NCBI GenBank assembly: GCA_041821265.1
Contig: JBGUEQ010000011.1
Span: 35,119-99,118 of the forward strand
Source of the DNA: Lachnotalea sp041821265
Lineage (GTDB): Bacteria; Bacillota; Clostridia; Lachnospirales; Lachnospiraceae
Length of the DNA stretch: 64,000 nucleotides
Reading direction: 5' to 3'
Under the pieces are notes generated by a model. The model worked only from the letters and a program-made list of their open reading frames with translations, ran no database searches and was not told the origin of the DNA. Positions 7,738 to 16,523 of the stretch are shown here, in pieces; the first letter of the stretch is position 1, and each line of letters begins with the position of its first letter. The translations under genes were made by a program, and so were the position numbers.

Positions 7738-8286
7738 ATGAACAAGGCAATTGGTATGGTAGAGTATAAAACTGTTTCCACTGGTATAAAGGCTGCGGAC
7801 CTTATCGTGAAAACAGCAGATGTTGAAATAATTCAAGCTCAAACAGTTTGTCCAGGCAAATTTATAATATTGTTTAGTGGTGATTTGAGTGCAATTAGAG
7901 TTTCTGTAGATGCTGTACAAAAGGAATATCCAGAGAGCTTGATTGATAGCTTTGTACTTGGTAATCCACATGAATCAATTTTTAAAGCTTTATCTTGTAC
8001 TTCAGAAATTGAAACAATAGCAGCACTTGGCGTTATTGAAACATTTACTGGTGCATCAGCAATTGTAGCAGCAGATCATGCAGCAAAAACAGCAAAGGTT
8101 GATATTTTTGAGATTCGTGTATGTAGAGGTATGTGTGGAAAGTCATATGTATTATTAACTGGTTCTGTTGCAGCTGTATCAGAAGCAGTTGAATCTTCAA
8201 TAGTATTAATTAAAGAAGAGGGAATGTTACTAGATTATGCAATCATACCAAGTCCTTCCAAAGATTTTGTTAAAACATTAATTTAG
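7738..8286 (+). CDS. pduT: Tandem-domain shell protein, PduT-like, with iron-sulfur Cys
   Basis: BMC-T protein of 182 residues with two BMC domains (about 1-85 and 94-182) that should form pseudo-hexameric trimers. Cys38 in TVCPGKF matches the pore Cys38 of PduT that holds one 4Fe-4S cluster on the trimer axis. The second domain carries a further pair, Cys129 and Cys133 (VCRGMCGKS), in its own pore loop. It lies 43 bases after the PduS-like gene, and PduS and PduT are known partners, so electron transfer across the shell is the likely joint task. It is the last gene of the compartment operon. Confidence 0.93.
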   Translation: MNKAIGMVEYKTVSTGIKAADLIVKTADVEIIQAQTVCPGKFIILFSGDLSAIRVSVDAVQKEYPESLIDSFVLGNPHESIFKALSCTSEIETIAALGVIETFTGASAIVAADHAAKTAKVDIFEIRVCRGMCGKSYVLLTGSVAAVSEAVESSIVLIKEEGMLLDYAIIPSPSKDFVKTLI

Positions 8287-8384
8287 TCATTGAAAACCAA
8301 GGTGATAGTTTTTGATTTTGACAGGAGAATATTGAATGGTTCAATTGTAAAAGAAGTATCATTTAAGTTGGAAATACAAAATAA

Positions 8385-8434
8385 GGCAGTGTAATAATAT
8401 GACATAAATCATTATTTATTGCATTGCTTTTGCT
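8385..8434 (+). terminator. Possible terminator after the shell operon
   Basis: Imperfect stem built from GCAGTGTAATAAT and ATTATTTATTGCATTGC with a TTTTGCTT tail, about 100 bases after the last shell gene. Mismatches make this tentative. The 499 bases 8287-8785 hold no gene: only this hairpin, a promoter-like site at 8585 and the inverted-repeat element at 8602-8736. Confidence 0.4.
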
Positions 8435-8579
8435 TATAAAAAGGTAAAAGTTTATTTTTATTTACAGGAAAGTTCTATGAACTTCTGTATTAAAGGAAGG
8501 CACTTATTTGTAGTAAAAAATGTTGTTTTGTATTGTTTTGGTGAAAAATATACAAAAAAACTGCTATAAACAAACATAG

Positions 8580-8590
8580 TGTGGTATAAT
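8580..8590 (+). promoter_or_regulatory. Extended -10 promoter for the DeoR gene
   Basis: TGTGGTATAAT contains a perfect TATAAT (8585-8590) with a TG extension; no good -35 is visible. Transcription from here would run through the repeat element at 8602-8736 into the deoR-type gene, giving a leader of about 190 bases. Confidence 0.5.
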
Positions 8591-8601
8591 AATTAAAATG
8601 A

Positions 8602-8736
8602 TTGTAACTATTCATTACCTTTATAGTTACCGCTACGCGATGCACATAATATGCAAGAAATTGCATTTTAGCGCTATAAAACTCGGGATTTTGCTTTGCA
8701 AAACATCTCGCCTTAGTGGGTACTGAATAGTTACAA
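8602..8736. repeat. MITE-like element with terminal inverted repeats
   Basis: Left end TTGTAACTATTCATTACC (8602-8619) is the near-perfect inverse of the right end GGTACTGAATAGTTACAA (8719-8736). The left end continues into CTTTATAGTTAC so that GTAACTA and TAGTTAC form an inner inverted repeat. It has no coding capacity and lies in the leader of the DeoR gene. Related ends are at 5911-6020, 16490-16515, 35533-35550 and 63962-63988. Confidence 0.65.
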
Positions 8737-8785
8737 ATGATTCAATAAAAACATAGGATGAATATGTGGATAGTGGGGGGCAAAA

Positions 8786-9544
8786 ATGCTAGCGATAGAA
8801 AGAAAGAACGAAATTCTTGCTATATTGCAGAAGGAACAAAGAGTGCTAGTAGCAGAATTAAGTCAGAAGTATAGTGTGACAGAAGAGACCATTCGTAGAG
8901 ATTTAGAAAAGCTTGAGAAGGAAGGTTTTGTAAAAAAAACATATGGTGGAGCAGTATTAAACAACAATACAAATGTTGAACTTCCATTAAGGATAAGAGA
9001 AAAAACAAATAAAAAAGAGAAACAATTAATTGCTAAGATAGTGGCTGACCTTGTAGAAGAAGGGGAAAGCATCATGCTTGACTCGTCTTCTACCTCATTA
9101 ATAGTGGCAAAGAATTTAAGTCAATTTAAGAAACTTACCGTTATTACCAATTCGGTCGAAGTGCTAATTGAACTTGCAGGCCACAAGGGAATTAATGTGA
9201 TTTCTACAGGTGGAATGCTTAGAAATTCTTCCTTATCTTTAGTGGGTAAGACTGCAGAGAGAACTTTAATGAATTTCAATGTGGATAAAGCGGTTATTTC
9301 TTGTAAAGGAATTGATATGGACAAAGGAATAACTGAATCAAATGAAAGTGAAGCAGAAATAAAAAATATAATGCGTTTATGTGCAAAGGCTACAATCTTA
9401 GCCATTGATAACAGTAAATTTGATAATATATCCTTTACGAAGGTATTTGATTTAAAGAAGAATGATATTGTTGTTACAGATAAAATTGATGACAAATGGT
9501 ATCAGTTTTTTGATGATAGAACAATTAAAGTTATAGTAGAATAA
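8786..9544 (+). CDS. DeoR-family transcriptional regulator
   Basis: 252-residue regulator with an N-terminal winged helix (about 18-52, VAELSQKYSVTEETIRRDLEKLEKEG) and a C-terminal sugar-phosphate-sensing DeoRC domain (LDSSSTSLIVAKNL onward). Members of this family usually repress sugar operons and are released by a phosphorylated intermediate. Its position between the compartment operon and rhamnulokinase suggests it senses a fucose or rhamnose phosphate; no operator could be identified by eye. A G-rich GGGGGG lies 6 bases before the ATG. It is followed after 54 bases by rhaB and is probably co-transcribed with it. Confidence 0.9.
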   Translation: MLAIERKNEILAILQKEQRVLVAELSQKYSVTEETIRRDLEKLEKEGFVKKTYGGAVLNNNTNVELPLRIREKTNKKEKQLIAKIVADLVEEGESIMLDSSSTSLIVAKNLSQFKKLTVITNSVEVLIELAGHKGINVISTGGMLRNSSLSLVGKTAERTLMNFNVDKAVISCKGIDMDKGITESNESEAEIKNIMRLCAKATILAIDNSKFDNISFTKVFDLKKNDIVVTDKIDDKWYQFFDDRTIKVIVE

Positions 9545-9598
9545 TTTGTAACTATTTCGTATCCATAAATTTTAATATAAGCATAAAGGAGAAGATGT

Positions 9599-11023
9599 AT
9601 GAGTACACCAATTTATAATTTAGCATTTGATTTTGGAGCTTCAAGTGGAAGACTGATTTTAAGCAAGTTTGACGGAGGAAAAATTGAATTAGAAGAGATT
9701 CATAGATTTACGAATGAGCCTGTTAGAACAGGTAAGAACTTCTATTGGGATACGTTTCGCTTATATCACGAATTAAAGAGTGGATTAAAGAAAGCAGCGG
9801 CTAAAAAAGTAAATATTACTAGTATGGCAATCGATACATGGGGTGTGGATTATGGCTTGATTGATAAAGAAGGTAATTTGATTGGTAATCCTGTCAATTA
9901 CAGAGATGATAGAACAATTGGAATTATTGACGAAGTAGATAAAATTGTACCTTTAAAAGAGGTTTATGCTTCAACAGGTATTCAGTTTATGAATTTTAAT
10001 ACGATATTTCAGTTTTGTGCAGATAAGAAGATGCGTTCTGAAATATATGAAAAAGCTGACAAATTTTTAATGATGCCAGATTTATTTAATTATTTTCTTA
10101 CAGGTGAAATGTATAATGAATATACCAATGCAAGCACGGGTCAGCTACTAGATGCCAAGAAGAGAACTTGGGATGTCGATTTGTTAGGTAAGCTTGGATT
10201 ACGAACTGACTTATTCTGTAAAATGATTATGCCAGGAACCATTGTTGGAGATTTAATAGAAGAAGTTGTGAAAGAAACAGGCCTTGAAGGAGTGAAAGTG
10301 ATTGCAGTTGGAAGTCATGATACCGCATCGGCAGTAGCAGGAACTCCATTTGAAGAGGAGAATGCCGCATTTTTAAGTTGTGGAACATGGTCCTTATTAG
10401 GTATGGAAATTGATGAGCCAGTACTTACCGAAGAATCCTATCAATTTAATTATACCAATGAGGGTGGAGTTGAAGGTAAAATCAGACTTCTTAAAAATAT
10501 TAATGGACTTTGGATTATGCAAAATTTAAGAAGAAACTGGTGCGAATTTGAGGCAGAGGTTTCGTTCCCAGATATTATTCATGCATCACGTGAAGCAAGA
10601 AATCAGAACTTTATCATTGACCCAAATGATCAACGATTTACAGCGCCATTTAATATGATGCAAGAAGTGATATCCTATTGTGAAGAACATGGACAAGGAA
10701 CACCAGAGGGACTTGGAGAAATAGCAATGGCAATTTACAATGGTTTAACACAGGAATACAAGTCTACAGTGGCTAACCTTGAAGTGATAACGGGTAAGAC
10801 AATACCGTGTATTAATATGGTTGGGGGAGGTATTCAAGATCAATTATTATGTGAATTAACGGCTCATGCTACTGGTAAAAAGGTAGTTGCAGGACCAATT
10901 GAAGGATCTGTGCTTGGTAATATAATTATGCAGCTCAAAGCAATTGGAGCAATTCATTCTCTTGAAGAAGGAAGAAAAATAATAAAAGAATCTTTTGAAC
11001 AAAAAATCCATATGCCCAAATAA
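9599..11023 (+). CDS. rhaB: Rhamnulokinase
   Basis: FGGY-family sugar kinase of 474 residues that phosphorylates L-rhamnulose to rhamnulose-1-phosphate. DFGASSGRLIL near the N terminus is the phosphate-1 motif, TWGVDYG and NYRDDRT are typical of RhaB, and VGGGIQDQLLCELTAHATG is the adenosine motif. Its place next to the compartment operon links rhamnose to the same lactaldehyde/propanediol route. Just before it (9545-9561) is a TTTGTAACTATTTCGTA that resembles the left end of the repeat family. The ATG has AAAGGAG 7 bases upstream. Confidence 0.94.
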   Translation: MSTPIYNLAFDFGASSGRLILSKFDGGKIELEEIHRFTNEPVRTGKNFYWDTFRLYHELKSGLKKAAAKKVNITSMAIDTWGVDYGLIDKEGNLIGNPVNYRDDRTIGIIDEVDKIVPLKEVYASTGIQFMNFNTIFQFCADKKMRSEIYEKADKFLMMPDLFNYFLTGEMYNEYTNASTGQLLDAKKRTWDVDLLGKLGLRTDLFCKMIMPGTIVGDLIEEVVKETGLEGVKVIAVGSHDTASAVAGTPFEEENAAFLSCGTWSLLGMEIDEPVLTEESYQFNYTNEGGVEGKIRLLKNINGLWIMQNLRRNWCEFEAEVSFPDIIHASREARNQNFIIDPNDQRFTAPFNMMQEVISYCEEHGQGTPEGLGEIAMAIYNGLTQEYKSTVANLEVITGKTIPCINMVGGGIQDQLLCELTAHATGKKVVAGPIEGSVLGNIIMQLKAIGAIHSLEEGRKIIKESFEQKIHMPK

Positions 11024-11061
11024 GTAGTTTGGTGATACCAAATCAAGATATAATTTAAAAT

Positions 11062-11146
11062 AAAAGAGTATATATTACTTTGAAATTTTCGCAAATTTAA
11101 AATTCTAAATGATGCGAAATTCTCTTAGGTAAATATACTCTTTTTA
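11062..11146 (+). terminator. Terminator after rhaB with nested stems
   Basis: Outer stem AAAAGAGTATAT (11062-11073) pairs with ATATACTCTTTT (11133-11144), followed by more T. Inside it, GAAATTTTCGCA and TGCGAAATTCTC form a second stem. The A-rich other side means it can also stop the converging tetR transcript. Confidence 0.75.
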
Positions 11147-11222
11147 TTATGCTTTTGTAAATTCCACATGAATACCTTTTCTTAATGCTAAGGAAACTGT
11201 GTTCTCAAATCAATTTAGTATT

Positions 11223-11822
11223 CTATTCTTGGTGAGAATGTATGATATAACGTATTGTGTCATACAAATGAGGCTTTAATACTTCGATTTTTACGGGCTC
11301 ATTATATAGAATGGCACTATAACAAGTTGAGTCAACTAATTCAATAATTAAAAATAACATAATTTCAGGATCTATAAAAACAGATCCGGAATATTCTATC
11401 ATATCTAAATATACTTTATAAAAATTAATATCGGTATCTAATACTGGATTAGTAAGAGCATTCTTAAAAACTCCCCAACTTAAATTTTTAGATAAAAAGG
11501 TAAGTAGAGATTTATTCACGCTTAATTCATCTATAATAAAGTCCACCAAAAATATAATGCGATCGTCAAATGCTTCGATTTTATTTAGAAGCACCGCATC
11601 AAATGCCTTTGAAAAAAGTTGGCTTGATTTATGAGATATGAGCTTATTCTTTATATCGTATTTATCTTTAAAATACAAGTAAAAAGTACCTTTAGCAACA
11701 CCAGCATTTTGAACAATATCAGAAATTGTTGTTTTGTTAATCCCTTGTGAAATAAATAAATCAAATGCTGTGTTTAAAAGTGAGTCTTTCTTTAGTTTTT
11801 TATTTAAATCTAATTTTCCCAT
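11223..11822 (-). CDS. TetR-family repressor
   Basis: 199-residue TetR protein. The helix-turn-helix is at about residues 28-50 (INKTTISDIVQNAGVAKGTFYLYF), with the family hallmark GTFYLYFKDK. The rest is an all-helical ligand domain typical of the family. It is divergent from the exporter genes, and the sequence TGACCAAAAGTCA, matching the sites at the exporter promoter, covers its own promoter, so autoregulation and repression of the exporter are expected. The inducer is unknown. Downstream, before the rhaB terminator, about 75 bases contain no convincing gene. Confidence 0.9.
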   Translation of the reverse strand: MGKLDLNKKLKKDSLLNTAFDLFISQGINKTTISDIVQNAGVAKGTFYLYFKDKYDIKNKLISHKSSQLFSKAFDAVLLNKIEAFDDRIIFLVDFIIDELSVNKSLLTFLSKNLSWGVFKNALTNPVLDTDINFYKVYLDMIEYSGSVFIDPEIMLFLIIELVDSTCYSAILYNEPVKIEVLKPHLYDTIRYIIHSHQE

Positions 11823-11863
11823 GAATGAAATCCTTTCAAGAGCTTGGTTAATAACTAATCTTA

Positions 11864-11893
11864 ATTATATATGAAAAAATGACCAAAAGTCAA
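11864..11893 (-). promoter_or_regulatory. tetR promoter with operator
   Basis: On the minus strand, -35 TTGACT (11888-11893) and -10 TATAAT (11864-11869) are 18 bases apart. The operator TGACCAAAAGTCA (11880-11892) overlaps the -35, the same layout as in the exporter promoter. Confidence 0.72.
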
Positions 11894-11982
11894 TGAAATT
11901 TGTAGAAAAAAATTTGAAAATATATAACAAATAAAAAAATATTTATATTAAATAAAAAAATGAAAATATATGTAAATAGATA

Positions 11983-12042
11983 TTGACTAATGGTCATTTT
12001 AGGAGTATAAATATAAGTGCAGAAACAAATGACCATTAGTCA
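11983..12042 (+). promoter_or_regulatory. Exporter promoter with two TetR operators
   Basis: -35 TTGACT (11983-11988) and -10 TATAAA (12006-12011) are 17 bases apart. Operator TGACTAATGGTCA (11984-11996) overlaps the -35; its exact inverse TGACCATTAGTCA (12030-12042) lies downstream of the start point. With the tetR site this gives three copies of TGACYAWNNGTCA. Confidence 0.8.
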
Positions 12043-12103
12043 TTTGAAATCAAAGGAAGTTCTATTAGGTTCTTTCTACATAATAAAAATAGGAGTGAGT
12101 TAT

Positions 12104-14203
12104 ATGATTAAGTTTGGTAAGAAGGTTGTAAAATTTAGAATTCCAATTTTTATAATTAGTATTCTATTATTAATACCTTCAGCAATTGGTTACATCAATA
12201 CAGGAATTAATTATGATTTGTTATCATACTTGCCTAAGGATATTGAAACAATGAAAGGGCAAGATATCTTAGTTGATGAGTTTGGAACAGGGGCATTTTC
12301 ATTTCTAATTGTTGAAAATGAAGACATGAAGGAAGTATCTAAAATTAAAGAACAAGTAGAGCAAGTTGATCATGTGGAAAAAGTATTATGGTATGATTCA
12401 CTCGCTGATATATCCGTACCAATGGATATATTACCCTCTAAAGTAAAAGAGGCATTTAACTCGGAAGATTCTACTATGATGGCAATTATATTTGATGATA
12501 CCACGTCAGCAGATGGAACAATGGAAGCAATCGAAAACATTAGAGCAATACTAGATGACAATAGTTATTTAAGTGGAATGTCTCCAGTCGTTACAGACAC
12601 AAAGTTTTTATCTGAAACGGAAACGCCAATCTATGTATTAATTGCAGCGGTACTTTCCTGCTTAGTACTATCCTTAACAATGGATTCGTTTTTAGTACCA
12701 ATTCTTTTTATGCTCAGTATTGGGTTGTCAATTATTTATAACTTAGGAAGTAATGTGGTTTTGGGGGAAATATCATATATCACACAAGCGTTAGTGGCGG
12801 TACTACAACTTGGAGTAACTATGGATTATGCTATATTCTTGTGGCACAGTTATGAAGAGCAACAAGAAAGATTTCATGGTGATAAAAACAGAGCCATGGC
12901 ACATGCTATTTCAAGTACGATATCTTCTGTAGTTGGTAGCTCGGTTACAACTGTCGCGGGATTTTTAGCACTATGTTTTATGAGTTTCACATTAGGGTTA
13001 GATCTTGGTGTTGTAATGGCAAAAGGAGTTGTTTTCGGTGTTATTACCTGCGTAACTGTATTACCTTCTACCATACTTATATTTGACAAGGCAATTGAAA
13101 AAAGTAGGCACAAAACATTAATGCCAGAGTTACATGGTCTTTCTGAATTTGTTATAAAACATTATAGAGTTTTTGCATTGATATTTGTTGTTGTTATGAT
13201 TCCGGCAGCTTATGGAAATAGCAAAACACCTGTTTATTATAATATTTCAGACACGTTACCAGCAACACTTGATAGCGTAAAAGCAAATATGAAACTAGAA
13301 GAAAATTACAGCATGAATTCCACTCATATGGTATTACTTAGCAGCTCAGTAGATGCAAAGCAAGTACGTGCGATGGTGAAGAAAATGGAAGCTGTGGATG
13401 GGGTAGAATGGGTACTTGGATCTGAATCGTTATTTGGTCCAGCAATACCAGAAAGTTTAATTCCAGATGATTTAGAAAATGAACTTAAGAATGATAAATA
13501 TCAAATATTTTTAGTGAGTTCTCAATATAAAGTGGCCTCTGATGAAGTGAATAATCAGTGTACGGAGTTAAACACAATTATAAAAAATTATGACTCAGCA
13601 GGAATGCTTGTTGGAGAAGCTCCATGTACGAAGGATTTAATTACAATTACAGCAAAAGATTTTAAAACAGTTAGTATTGTTTCGATTTTAGCTATCTTCG
13701 TAATTATAGCAATTGTATTTAAATCAGCATCCTTACCAATTTTATTAGTAGCAGTAATTGAATTTGCAATATTTGTTAATATGGGAATTCCATACTATAC
13801 AAATACTACCTTACCATTTATTGCATCTGTAGTAATTGGAACGATTCAGTTAGGTGCAACCGTAGATTATGCGATATTAATGACTACAAGATATCAAAAA
13901 GAACGATCAAGTGGTAAATCAAAACTGGATTCAGTTACAATAGCACATAGTACTTCAATTAAATCGGTAATAGGAAGTGCGCTAAGTTTCTTTGCAGCAA
14001 CATTTGGAGTTGGTCTTTATTCAACAATTGATATGATTAGCTCATTATGTTCATTGATGGCGCGTGGAGCAATTATTAGTATGTTTGTAGTAATATTTAT
14101 GTTACCTACTATGTTCATGATATTTGATAAAGTAATATGTGCGACTAGTCTAGGATTTAGAATAAAAAATAGCAATGCGAATGATATAGTAGTGAATCAA
14201 TAA
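12104..14203 (+). CDS. MMPL/RND-type membrane exporter
   Basis: Membrane protein of 699 residues with two homologous halves, each a transmembrane helix, an extracytoplasmic domain and a five-helix bundle; about 12 helices in total. The proton-relay motif appears twice: GVTMDYAIFLWHS at about 236 and GATVDYAILMTTRYQ at about 584. Such proteins export lipids, fatty acids, peptides or drugs using proton motive force. I chose ATG 12104 because AGGAGTGAG (12091-12099) precedes it; the open frame extends to a GTG at 12017, but that lies before the second operator. The gene is controlled by the divergent TetR and paired with the repeat protein downstream. Substrate unknown. Confidence 0.88.
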   Translation: MIKFGKKVVKFRIPIFIISILLLIPSAIGYINTGINYDLLSYLPKDIETMKGQDILVDEFGTGAFSFLIVENEDMKEVSKIKEQVEQVDHVEKVLWYDSLADISVPMDILPSKVKEAFNSEDSTMMAIIFDDTTSADGTMEAIENIRAILDDNSYLSGMSPVVTDTKFLSETETPIYVLIAAVLSCLVLSLTMDSFLVPILFMLSIGLSIIYNLGSNVVLGEISYITQALVAVLQLGVTMDYAIFLWHSYEEQQERFHGDKNRAMAHAISSTISSVVGSSVTTVAGFLALCFMSFTLGLDLGVVMAKGVVFGVITCVTVLPSTILIFDKAIEKSRHKTLMPELHGLSEFVIKHYRVFALIFVVVMIPAAYGNSKTPVYYNISDTLPATLDSVKANMKLEENYSMNSTHMVLLSSSVDAKQVRAMVKKMEAVDGVEWVLGSESLFGPAIPESLIPDDLENELKNDKYQIFLVSSQYKVASDEVNNQCTELNTIIKNYDSAGMLVGEAPCTKDLITITAKDFKTVSIVSILAIFVIIAIVFKSASLPILLVAVIEFAIFVNMGIPYYTNTTLPFIASVVIGTIQLGATVDYAILMTTRYQKERSSGKSKLDSVTIAHSTSIKSVIGSALSFFAATFGVGLYSTIDMISSLCSLMARGAIISMFVVIFMLPTMFMIFDKVICATSLGFRIKNSNANDIVVNQ

Positions 14204-14221
14204 TTTGAGGAGGAGTTCATC

Positions 14222-16411
14222 ATGAATATGAATAAAAAAAGAATTAAATTAACCGTTGCAGCAACCGCGATTTCTATCACTGCCGTAGGTTGTCTTATAA
14301 ATGTATATGCATCAAATGATTCTGAAAACAAAGAAAACAGTGCAGTAGAGGCATCTGCGACCACAACTAAAAGTGCAGCGGATGCAGCAGATAATGATGT
14401 TGTAAACGCAGTGGAAAAAGTATCAGGTGCTACAGAGGCGAATGCGGATAAGAACGAAACGGTATATGTAACTTCTGAGGCTAATGGTAATACCAAAAGC
14501 GTGATAGTAAGTGATTGGTTGAAAAATTCAACTAATTCAGGTGCGATTGTAGATGCATCAAACCTTAGTAACATTGAAAATGTAAAAGGATATGAGACAT
14601 ATACTACAAATAGCGATGGAACAATTACCTGGGCTAGCGATGGATCAGATATTTATTATCAAGGAGAAACATCAAAAGATTTACCAGTGGATATGAAAGT
14701 AACTTATTATTTAGATGATCAGGAGGTTTTACCAGCAGCATTAGCCGGTAAAAGTGGAAAGGTTAAAATACGTTTTGATTATACAAACAATTCAGTAAAT
14801 ACCGTCAAAATTAATGATGAAGATGTTACTATTTATACCCCATTTACAATGATTACAGGAATGATTTTACCATCAGAAAATTTTACAAATGTTACAGTAT
14901 CTAGTGGGAAAATTATTTCGGATGGAAATAATGAAGTTGTAGTTGGTATGGCAATTCCAGGGTTAAAAGAAAGTTTGGATTTGGCAAACAAAGACGTAGA
15001 TATTGATATGCCAGACTATTTTGAAGTAACTGCAGATGTAACGGATTTTTCACTATCCATGACAGCTACAGTAGCAACAGCAGATATACTATCAGATTTT
15101 GATATAAATGGAATTGAAGATTTTGATGATTTGGAAACTTCGATGAATGATCTAACAGATGCATCTAAGAAATTAGTAGATGGAACCGTTGAGTTGGCAG
15201 ATGGCGTTACTACATTAAAGGATGGTACGACTAGTCTTCGAGAAGGAGCTGAAACATTAGATGGTAAATCAGGCGAATTGATGGATGGAATGAGTACGCT
15301 AGCAAGTGGTGCGACTGAATTAAATGAAGGCGCAGATGAGTTGGCAGAGGGAAGCGATAGCCTAGAAGCAGGTGCTAAGAAGCTTGATAAGAGTACAGGA
15401 ACCTTAGTAGATGGTATTAATGATACCAAGACAGGAGCAGATACGTTAGTGTCAAGTTATGCAGGTGCTATTGATGGTGCGAATCAAATCGCAGCAGGGC
15501 TTACCTCTTTGAATGAAGGGGCAACGCAAATGCAAAGTGGAGTCAGTAGTATGGGAGATAGTCTTACCGCTTCGATTACAGAATATACAAATAGCATTCA
15601 AGAAGCAGAAGCTGGAATTAGTGCGGCAGAACAAGAAAAGAGTGCACTACAAGATAGTGAGTCCCAATTAATTGCAGGAATCAAACAAACGATTGCAGCA
15701 GGTGGAGATTCAACAGATTTAGAATCGCAATTGGCTCAGGTACAGGCAGGAATTGCACAATATGATGCAGGAATTACTGATGCATATAATTTAAAAGGGC
15801 AAGCAGAAGGTGCAGTTGCAGCGCTTACACAGATTCAAGGTCAAATGGCAAGTTCAGGGCTTGCAGATGGAGTAACCGCATTAGCAAGTGGCTCTAGTAA
15901 TTTGTTGACAGGTGCAAATTCACTTTCGCAAGGACTGGGAAGTTTGTATGAGGGAACACAATCGATACAATCCGCATTAGGCCAACTAGCAGAAGGTGGG
16001 ACAAAATTAAAAGACGGAACAAGTTCCTTATATGATGGAGCGGCAGCAGTAAATACTGGAGTCAGTAAAATTGATGCAGCAACAGGTGAATTGGCATCAG
16101 GAACAGCAACCTTGTATGATGGTGGAGTAGCGTATACGGATGGTGTTTCACAGTTAAAAGATGGTGGGATTGAATTAGATGATGGAGTAACAAAGTTAAA
16201 AGATGGTGCTACAGATTTAAAGGATGGAATGTCGAAATTTGATGATGAAGGAATAACAAAGTTATCAGATGCTTATAATGGTGATATTAAACCATTAAAA
16301 GATAGAATCACTGCAGTAAAAGATGCAGGAGATAACTATGGTATTTTCTCAAAGCTAAATGATGGAATGACAGGTAGTGTTAAATTTGTATACACTACCG
16401 ATGGAATTTAA
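14222..16411 (+). CDS. Secreted/anchored repeat protein related to YhgE/Pip linkers
   Basis: 729 residues with an N-terminal hydrophobic segment (about 8-27) that is a signal or anchor, then a low-complexity acidic/Thr-rich stretch, a beta-rich domain (about 75-290), and two blocks of LxDGxxxLxxGAxxL repeats (about 319-410 and 547-675) separated by a helical, Gln/Glu-rich coiled-coil-like segment (about 456-543). These repeats are typical of the extracytoplasmic part of YhgE/Pip and of proteins paired with MMPL exporters. Unlike YhgE it has no C-terminal membrane domain. GAGGAGGAG lies before the ATG and 18 bases separate it from the exporter, so the two should be one unit. Confidence 0.72.
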   Translation: MNMNKKRIKLTVAATAISITAVGCLINVYASNDSENKENSAVEASATTTKSAADAADNDVVNAVEKVSGATEANADKNETVYVTSEANGNTKSVIVSDWLKNSTNSGAIVDASNLSNIENVKGYETYTTNSDGTITWASDGSDIYYQGETSKDLPVDMKVTYYLDDQEVLPAALAGKSGKVKIRFDYTNNSVNTVKINDEDVTIYTPFTMITGMILPSENFTNVTVSSGKIISDGNNEVVVGMAIPGLKESLDLANKDVDIDMPDYFEVTADVTDFSLSMTATVATADILSDFDINGIEDFDDLETSMNDLTDASKKLVDGTVELADGVTTLKDGTTSLREGAETLDGKSGELMDGMSTLASGATELNEGADELAEGSDSLEAGAKKLDKSTGTLVDGINDTKTGADTLVSSYAGAIDGANQIAAGLTSLNEGATQMQSGVSSMGDSLTASITEYTNSIQEAEAGISAAEQEKSALQDSESQLIAGIKQTIAAGGDSTDLESQLAQVQAGIAQYDAGITDAYNLKGQAEGAVAALTQIQGQMASSGLADGVTALASGSSNLLTGANSLSQGLGSLYEGTQSIQSALGQLAEGGTKLKDGTSSLYDGAAAVNTGVSKIDAATGELASGTATLYDGGVAYTDGVSQLKDGGIELDDGVTKLKDGATDLKDGMSKFDDEGITKLSDAYNGDIKPLKDRITAVKDAGDNYGIFSKLNDGMTGSVKFVYTTDGI

Positions 16412-16440
16412 ACTTACAACTAGAAAGAGTGTGAACCTCG

Positions 16441-16484
16441 AACAAAATCATAACGCTGCCTTGTGGTAGCGTTATGATTTTGTT
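16441..16484 (+). terminator. Terminator of the exporter operon
   Basis: A 20-bp stem with one G-T pair (AACAAAATCATAACGCTGCC against GGTAGCGTTATGATTTTGTT), TTGT loop, then TTTT. Confidence 0.9.
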
Positions 16485-16489
16485 TTAAT

Positions 16490-16515
16490 GTAATTATTCA
16501 GTACCTTCATAGTTG
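16490..16515. repeat. Solo end of the GTAACTATTCAG repeat family
   Basis: TGTAATTATTCAGTACC followed by TTCATAGTTGC matches the left end of the 8602-8736 element, including the inner inverted repeat. No right end is visible nearby. Confidence 0.5.
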
Positions 16516-16523
16516 CGTTTTAA

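Noticed and set aside
105..8286. B12-dependent diol dehydratase expected in a pdu operon
   Set aside because: No pduCDE or glycyl radical enzyme gene is present in the window; if it exists it must lie upstream, so no call was made.
11147..11222. Short minus-strand frame reading ENTVSLALRKGIHVEFTKA
   Set aside because: Only about 20 codons without start; could be a fragment but no family recognised.
12017..12103. Upstream GTG start for the MMPL exporter
   Set aside because: It precedes the second TetR operator and has no ribosome site; ATG 12104 has AGGAGTGAG and begins a typical membrane protein.
15016..15429. Long minus-strand frame inside the repeat protein gene
   Set aside because: Antisense shadow of the LxDG repeats; Pro/Ser-rich, no start signal, no known family.
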